DNA from: Ascidia mentula
Lineage: Eukaryota; Chordata; Ascidiacea; Phlebobranchia; Ascidiidae
DNA length: 64,000 nt
Direction: 5' to 3'
Assembly (NCBI GenBank): GCA_947561715.1
Contig: OX387202.1
Span: 1,860,001 to 1,924,000 of the forward strand
Shown: positions 57,292-64,000 of the stretch, one piece after another
How the letters are laid out: each line of letters starts with the position of its first letter
How positions within the stretch are numbered: the stretch's first letter is position 1
Position numbers and translations under genes: made by a program
Notes under the pieces: generated by a model
Told to the model about the DNA's origin: nothing
The model's database searches: none
What the model saw: only the letters and a program-made list of their open reading frames with translations

Positions 57292-58943
57292 GCGAAGAAC
57301 TAAAGTCAACTTTAAAAGATAAAGTGGAATCCATCGCCAGTGAAGAATCATCACTTGCAGAATTTACCCAACGAAACATAACACCAGTCAACCTATCCAT
57401 AGTCAGCAAACCACAACAGATTGATGACGAGTTTCAAGCAGAAGGACATTATCATCGTAGAGAGGAGTTGGCTAAAGTTTACGATCGACCATCCGGTGAC
57501 ATCAGCCCTGAAGAAATGTTTACTCGTGCAAAGCAAACAGCACAAAGAGAAGCAGAACAGAAATTTAAACCCGAGCAAGAGGAAGCAAAACGCCAGTACG
57601 TGGAAAAGCATGGAAATATTGTCGGCGTTGTCGGTCAAGCGGGTATCAGAAAAACTACTTCTTGCAAAAAATGGGCTTTACAAGCTTTGCACAGAGAGAT
57701 GTTTGGGAAAATATCTTTCATCTTCTACATTGTAATCCGAAATGCTAATTTCGAAACAAGCATGACTTTCCTTCGGTTTCTCCTCCACACCATGCTACTT
57801 AGCTGGGAATACAATCCAGAGGTAGCTCAAGGGATAATGCAAGCAATCAATGGTGATCCAGATGTTCTCTTTGTTTTCGACGGAGTCGATGAAGCAGCTT
57901 TTAAATCATTCTCAAGTAAAGCTCCAACTCCCCTCTTGGATAAAGAGAACAAAGCAGAAGTTTATCTCAAGCATTTATTGAGTGGAAATTTGCTTCCACG
58001 TTCCCGGAAGATATTCACGTCACGACCAGCTCCATTCTACAAACTCCATCCTTCACATCGACCAAGATTTATTACTCAGATACTCGGCCTAACTCCAAAC
58101 TCACAGAGAGAACTTGGGCAACAGATATGCGGTGCAAGATATGACTCTGTACAGAACAAACTTGAACAAAACATCAACATGTTCTCTTATTGTTACGTTC
58201 CGGTTAATTTCATACTGACTGTCAACTATCTGGTGAGTCATGATGATGATAGTCAGCATGTTTCGCTTACACGTGTTCTGGCATCTACTTGTGTTCAATA
58301 CTCACAAACTGAACACCTGAAGAATGAAAATCCGCAGTTGAAAAAACTTTCAAAATTGGCCTGGGACGGATTTCGGAACAAGAAAGTTGTTTTCAAATTT
58401 CAAGATTTCAAAAATGCAGAACTGAATGACTCAACAGTTCATGCTTTTCTAAATACCTCAATTACAAAGCAGGGAAACTTAAAGTTGACAATACTGGACG
58501 GACATAAACGTAGATATTTTTCACATCTCATTTGGCAAGAATTCTTCTCCGTGGTTTACCTGATGATGATCATGCCTTTAGAAGAATTCAAGGAACAATA
58601 CACCTTACTTACCAAGGACAGATGGGAGGTTGTTGCCAAGTTCGCGTTCGGAATTTGCGATTCTTCAGTTTTCAACGATGTTGAAACCGTAATTCCCGGA
58701 TTTTCTCATGAAGATTGGAAAGCGAAGAAGAAGCTGCTGAAGGATCTCGCATCGTCGTGTATGGAGAAACCAACCAAGCAAGCGATACTGCGATGTTGCA
58801 GCTGGGCTCATGAAGCGAACGATGAGGAGATAACTTCAATCGTGTCCTCCTTACTCCTTGATGAGCTCAACCTCAGTTACTCATCACTCCTCCTGACCGA
58901 CCTCGAGAATCTCACCTTCGTGATTCGAAAGAGAAGCAAACCG
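57292..58943 (+). CDS. NACHT NTPase exon of an NLR receptor (gene 2)
   Basis: One large exon: two bases finish a codon from the upstream exon, then 550 codons end in phase 0 at a GTAAGA donor. A charged helical region (residues 1-105) is followed by the NACHT domain: Walker A GQAGIRKTT (about 114-122), Walker B LFVFDGVDEA with Asp196, and the sensor-type TSRP at 242-245. Helical winged-helix/HD2-like parts follow and the exon ends LENLTFVIRKRSKP just before the LRRs. The Walker A has Arg where most NACHTs have Gly (GIGKT), which may weaken nucleotide binding. Such proteins are cytosolic sensors that oligomerise on ligand binding. The next intron is 4.3 kb and holds a satellite array and gypsy debris. 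Confidence 0.9.
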
Positions 58944-59985
58944 GTAAGATGTTGTTTGTGTATTTCTGTACCCATGGTGGAAATCCTGGGGGAGGGGGAC
59001 TTTCCCTAATATTTGGGTTGGTGGAGACATAATATTATTGGTCCGCCAAAAAACTTAAAGTGTTGAATGTTTTGTGTTTATAATCCATCCAATATATAGC
59101 TGCTTCGTTTCGGTCCAAGTCGGTCGTAATACAACCTAACAGTCGTCAAATATTAAGTCGGTCGTATCATTGTTTTGTGTTACTTCGATGTTTGGTCATT
59201 TTGTGATAACATATAATACGGTATAAAAGATATGAAAAGTTTAATTTTGTTTTAAATCAAATCTTTAGAATTACGTCCACGATAATGACAGGAACAACCA
59301 CGAAGTGTGGTCGCTATTAAAATGCGCAAAAAATAATTGAAAAACCAGCTGCTTGTTTTTTTAGATCCAACTTACTCCTCGTACTTAACACAAGATGTGA
59401 AAGCGTTTCCATAAACATCAGGCAGTTAATCTGCAACAAAGCTTCGCTCATAACTTGAATAATGCTGCAATGGTTCAGACTGAACGACGATAATGTAACC
59501 CCCGTATTGGAGTGATGCACATTAACGTCGTTTTAAAGTGAGGTCCCCTAAGCACTCAAGTGTGTTTTTTAGGCATGAACCAATCGGCGTCGGTAATTGC
59601 ACGCGCCTCGTCAGTAATTCGCGTTGGTAAATAGTTTGGTGACAACTTTTACGCCCATATCGCGGTTGACGGTTGCGACTAAAAACTTTGGTACGAAACT
59701 TCATTTAGTTTTATTAAACTTTATTAAAATCGATTAACATAATATTCAACAAGTTAATCATGTACAGAGCGTTTACTTAGAACATATGTATTAGTGAGTT
59801 CGAAGATTTTTTAAACCAAACGATTTTACTGTAGCCAAAAATTAATTAACGCAAGGCAATTTACGCCATTGCGAACAATAATAATACATGAAATATTTTG
59901 TGTCAAACTTATCACCAAACACTCAATTTATAAATAAAAGTAGTTAAAACCACTTTAAATTCATCATAACAAGCCGAGCGACAAC
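58944..59985. other. intron of NLR gene 2
   Basis: 59440-59620 is a copy of the repeat at 6390-6570. No exon seen. Confidence 0.5.
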
Positions 59986-61465
59986 ATGATACGTCCGCTC
60001 ATTCCCATTGACATCCCGAGCAAAGACATTAGGTTTTATCGCAGGTTTCACGCGAACTCATCCAACATGTTCACATGATACGTCCGCTCATTCTCATTGA
60101 CATCCCGAGCAAACTCATTAGGTTTTATCGCAGGTTTCACGCGAACTCATCCAACATGTTCACATTACACGTCCGCTCATTCCCATTGACATCCCGAGCA
60201 AACCCATTAAGTTTTATCGCAGGTTTCACGGGAACTCATCCAACATCTTCATATGATACGTCCGCTCATTCCCATTGACATCCCGAGCAAAGTCATTAAG
60301 TTTCATCGCAGGTTTCACGCGAACTCATCCGACATGTTCACATGATACGTCCGTTCATTCCCGTTGACATCCCGAGCAAACTCATTAGGTTTTCTCGCAG
60401 GTTTCACGCGAACCCATCCAACATCTTCATATGATACGTCCGCTCATTCCCATTCACTTCCCGAGCAAAGTCATTAAGTTTTATCGCAGGTTTCACGCGA
60501 ACTCATCCGACATGTTCACATGATACGTCCGTTCATTCCCATTGACATCCCGAGCAAACCCATTAAGTTTTATCGCTGGTTTCACGCGAGCTCATCCAAC
60601 ATGTTCACATGATACGTCCGCTCATTCTCATTGACATCCCGAGCAAAGTCATTAGGTTTTATCGCAGGTTTCACGCGAACTCATCCAACATGTTCACATT
60701 ACACGTCCGCTCATTCCCATTGACATCCCGAGCAAACTCATTAAGTTTTATCGCAGGTTTCACGCGAACCCATCCAACATCTTCATATGATACGTCCGCT
60801 CATTCCCATTCACTTCCCGAGCAAAGTCATTAAGTTTTATCGCAGGTTTCACGCGAACTCATCCGACATGTTCACATGATACGTCCGTTCATTCTCATTG
60901 ACATCCCGAGCAAACTCATTAGGTTTTCTCGCAGGTTTCACGCGAACCCATCCAACATCTTCATATAATACGTCCGCTCATTCCCATTCACTTCCCGAGC
61001 AAAGTCATTAAGTTTTATCGCAGGTTTCACGCGAACTCATCCAACATCTTCATATGATACGTCCGCTCATTCCCATTCACTTCCCGAGCAAAGTCATTAA
61101 GTTTAATCGCAGGTTTCACGCGAACTCATCCAACATGTTCACATGATACGCCCGCTCATTCCCATTGACATCACGAGCAAAGTCATTAAGTTTAATCGCA
61201 GGTTTCACGCGAACTCATCCAACATGTTCATATGATACGTCCGCTCATTCCCACTTACACCACGAGCAAACTCAAAGTCTTATCGCAGGTTTTACGCGAA
61301 CTCATCCAACATGTTCACATGATACGTCCGTTCATTCCCATTGACTTCCCGAGCAAAGTCATTAGGTTTTATCGCAGGTTTCATGCGAACTCATCCAACA
61401 TGTTCAGATGATGCGTCCGCTCATTCCCATAGACATCCCGAGCAAAGTCATTATGTTTTATCGTG
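59986..61465. repeat. 89-bp satellite array, ~16.6 copies
   Basis: ACGTCCGCTCATTC recurs every 89 bases (59991, 60080, 60169, 60258 and on to about 61420). Units differ by a few substitutions, e.g. TGTTCACATG versus CTTCATATG, and higher-order pairs of types seem to alternate in the middle. Short open frames here are artefacts of the repeat. Confidence 0.93.
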
Positions 61466-61640
61466 TAACACAAACTGAGTCTTGTTGAAGTAGTTTACTG
61501 TAGTTAGTGACGTTGGTATTTTCACATACGTCATGTTCAGTACAAATCTGTTCAGCTGTTGGTGCACAGATCTTGTATTCAGCAAATTGAAGGGAGGAAA
61601 CCCCGTCGATTCTTTCTCAAATTAGGTTTTCTCAGTCCTA
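61466..61640 (-). mobile_element. Ty3/gypsy pol remnant (post-integrase block)
   Basis: Homologous to 8317-8470, directly continuing from the last satellite unit (TTTTATCGTGTAAC is common to both). Truncated near 61620. Confidence 0.65.
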
Positions 61641-61644
61641 ACGA

Positions 61645-61985
61645 TCCCAAGTGATTTTAGTGGGTAGCGAAGATTTCTTCTTACATTGTGCCAAATTACC
61701 TTGTCTTGTTTTGGTAGCATAAATTCAAGTAAATTTTTAATTGCATCCTTTGACTTTTTATCAGACTAATGCGGTCACAGCTTTACTTTCGAGCGCCTCT
61801 GAAAGAGTTTGAATTCATGCAAACAGCGGTTTAGCAAAAATAGATACGAAAAAAGCACACTGCACGCTTCGGTGCACACAGTTTGTGGTACGTTCAGTGA
61901 GGTCGCCAAAGAGGTCAATGGGTGTCTCGTCGTGACGCATTTTGGAACGCTTACGCAAACCTTGTTATGTCTCGACATGGGCGTC
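61645..61985. other. noncoding intron segment
   Basis: Nothing recognised. Confidence 0.4.
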
Positions 61986-61989
61986 GGAA

Positions 61990-63030
61990 GCAGCTGAGAT
62001 CTTCGGAGTGCAAGCAAACGTGATGTGGGTTCATTTGGTGAAATGAATTGCTCAGCAACAGCCAATGTTGAGCCATAAACCATCTCCGCTGAAGTTGTCT
62101 GCAAATCAAGTTTTGAGGTAATTCGTATTCCCAACAACACCCAAGGTAGGCATGTGGGCTGTAATACGGAAACGGGATATCCAATGGTAGATGAAAGCGC
62201 GTGCGCACGTAATCCTGCGTGGGAATTGCCTCTGGCCAGCGAGTAAAACGGTCTACCACCGTGAGTAAATACATCTTGCCTTGACATTATGGTAATGGCC
62301 CAACTATGTAAATGTTGACATAAATGAAACGGTTTGACGGACGTGAATATTCCTTTAACGGCGCCTTGACGTGCTGTTGTACTTTGACTCGCTGACATAA
62401 GAGACAATGCCACACTCATCGACCCACTTGCTTACGCAATCCAAGCCTATCAAATTTGGAGGTAATAAGCCGCTTCGTGATGCGGATAGACGGGTGAGAA
62501 TGTCCATGAATAACCTCAAACACATCCATGCTTCTGGGACGACCGACAGTGGATTACCGAGTGACACCTCGCATAAAAGCTTAACACCTGGAATGGTAAC
62601 GTCCTGAAGATGAAGCCCAAAGCTGTACGATGCGTCTGTACCTCGTAGGTTGGTTGCACTGTTGACAAAGCTTCAAACTCGAAATCCAAGGTTGGCGTTT
62701 GCAAAGTAGACATGCTTGCATTCTAAAGGGCATCGGCTGCTTTGTTACTTTTCCTGTTGATTTGCTGCACATCAGTGATGAACTCCGATATCGCCGAAAG
62801 ATGTCGCTGTTAGCGTGCAGACCAAGGCTCTGTGATTTTTTCCAAACCAAAAGTGAATGGTTTATGGTTTGTGTACGCAGTAAAATTTCGACCATCAATA
62901 AAGTATTGTAAACATCAAATAGCTGAGTGAAGTACCAACAGTTCACGATCAAATGCGTTGTACTTGATTTCGGGCTTCCTCAGCTGAAGGCTGAAGAACG
63001 CAAGAGGCTGCCAGTTGCCGTCGATAAACT
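61990..63030 (-). mobile_element. Ty3/gypsy pol remnant (RNase H to integrase)
   Basis: The longest gypsy remnant. Minus strand: RNase H fragments near 62950-62730, a linker, the integrase zinc-binding region near 62400, and the integrase core piece YLLTVVDRFTRWPEAIP near 62270-62220. Broken by several frameshifts and a deletion within the core. Matches 2430-3345 along most of its length. Confidence 0.8.
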
Positions 63031-63238
63031 TAGATGGTCAGAAATCGGAATATACAAACATTAACCATTAAGTTTTCAGTGTAACGAGACAGTTATTTAT
63101 ATCGGTAGAAAAAATATTTATGTCAAAGTTAAATAATTATTATTATTTTGTTTCGCGTTGCCAAACTGTAGTTTCAATACCACCCATTTGTATTGTTGTT
63201 ATTCATACCATGTTTTACTTGGATATTATTTCATTCAG

Positions 63239-63400
63239 CTGAAGATGCTCAACCTCTCGTGCAACAATATAGAAGACCATGGCGCGGTTTACGTAGCAGA
63301 CTGCATTCAAAACATTGAACAAGTGGATCTGCGTGGATGCGGCCTGACAAGCGTTGGAGTCAAGCATTTGTACGAGAAGATTAAACTGCTGAAGAAACCG
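63239..63400 (+). CDS. NLR leucine-rich-repeat exon (gene 2)
   Basis: 54-codon exon, acceptor TTCAG and donor GTGAGT, phase 0-0, so it joins directly to the phase-0 end of the NACHT exon at 58943. It encodes LKMLNLSCNNIEDHG and RGCGLTSVGVKHLYEK, ending LLKKP. Nearly identical, with its upstream intron, to the exon at 11400 in gene 1. Confidence 0.85.
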
Positions 63401-63633
63401 GTGAGTGATTTTATGTCTGTCCAATGAACAATATTTATGTTTGTTTTTGCAATGAATGCGTCCAACATGCACGAAAATGTCAGCGTACTAGAGGTGTTGT
63501 GCGTTAGGTTCATTTGTTTTATAAGAGGAGCCGAGTGACGCAAAACCATACAACCAATTTAGCTGTGTCACATTTCAGGTAATTTTGGAAAATTAAGTTG
63601 ATTTTCAATTAAAAACGTTCTGTCACGATGCAG

Positions 63634-63900
63634 GATTCAAGCTCTACTAATTTGATTTTTCTGAAATATACCAAGGAAACTAAGAAGAAGCTGCTGATTA
63701 ATCTCGCATCGTCGTATATGGGGCAACCGACCAAACAATCGATACTTCGATGTTGCAGCTGGGCTCATGAAGTAAACGATGAGGAGATAACTTCATCCGT
63801 GGCCTCCTTACTCCCTGATAAGATCGACCTCAGTAACTCATCGCTGTTCCCGACCGACCTCGAGAATCTCACCTTCGTGATTCAAAGGAGTAGCAAACCG
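63634..63900 (+). CDS. partial NACHT-tail exon, phase 0-0
   Basis: An 89-codon open exon between a GATGCAG acceptor and a GTAAGA donor, phase 0 at both ends. From TKKKLLINLASS to SKP it closely matches the last ~75 residues of the NACHT exon at 57292 (KQSILRCCSWAHE, LENLTFVI), with about a quarter of the residues changed. The NTPase part is absent. It is either an extra module spliced after the LRR exon, or the truncated start of a next NLR copy. The frame is open and the splice sites intact, which favours a usable exon. Confidence 0.65.
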
Positions 63901-64000
63901 GTAAGATGTTGTTTATGTATTTTTATACCAGTAAGATATTAGTCCAGTTGTGAGACTTCGTAACGTAAATGAAAATTTTTCATGAGTGACAAATTATAAA
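63901..64000. other. start of the next intron
   Basis: Begins GTAAGATGTTGTTTxTGTATTT, like the intron after 58943. Nothing else is visible before the window ends. Confidence 0.5.

Noticed and set aside
59986..61465. CRISPR-like repeat array
   Set aside because: Units are directly adjacent 89-bp satellite monomers without spacers, in a eukaryotic intron.
61775..62419. 214-codon minus-strand open frame
   Set aside because: It is a wrong-frame reading of the gypsy integrase remnant; the conserved motifs lie in other frames.

Overview
This is a eukaryotic, AT-rich window, most likely from an invertebrate chordate. An ascidian such as Ciona is my best guess. The evidence is NACHT/leucine-rich-repeat receptors built from interchangeable 54-codon LRR exons, a chain of one-exon-per-domain sushi (CCP) modules with very short introns, single-exon TGEKP-linker zinc-finger genes, and a dense mix of Penelope-like, Ty3/gypsy, Polinton and CACTA elements. 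Species is not provable from the window. No tRNA/rRNA gene, CRISPR or bacterial feature is present.

Layout. 1-14.5 kb: the 3' part of an NLR-type gene on +. Four near-identical 54-codon LRR exons and a diverged terminal LRR exon with a stop lie in introns filled with decayed gypsy, Penelope-like and Polinton pieces that were duplicated together with the exons. 14.5-20.6 kb: gene-poor repeats, a lone zinc-finger relic, and a complete hammerhead-ribozyme fold followed by a perfect hairpin. 20.7-24.5 kb: a minus-strand gene of at least 11 CCP domains, one exon with a frameshift. 24.6-33.6 kb: repeats, two broken C2H2 zinc-finger genes on -, Penelope-like remnants and another hammerhead. 35.6-42.3 kb: a 6.7 kb CACTA/EnSpm-type transposon with CACTG ends, dense TTGGGT subterminal repeats and two divergent multi-exon genes, both open through every predicted splice junction. 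42.3-49.7 kb: mostly noncoding, with a zinc-finger fragment and a 134-bp tandem repeat. 50.4-64 kb: a second NLR gene on +. A linker exon with a coding minisatellite (50.9 kb) fits in phase to a 550-codon NACHT exon (57.3 kb), followed by an 89-bp satellite array in the next intron, an LRR exon and a second, partial NACHT-tail exon. A decayed Polinton sits in the 6 kb intron upstream of the NACHT exon.

How it fits together. The two ends of the window are parts of an NLR innate-immune receptor cluster that grows by duplicating LRR exon plus transposon-debris blocks. All internal LRR exons and the NACHT exon end are phase 0, so exons can be added or lost without breaking frame. The CCP gene is probably a secreted or surface protein. 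The most notable self-contained system is the apparently intact two-gene CACTA element. The most notable small elements are the hammerhead ribozymes, in at least two families.
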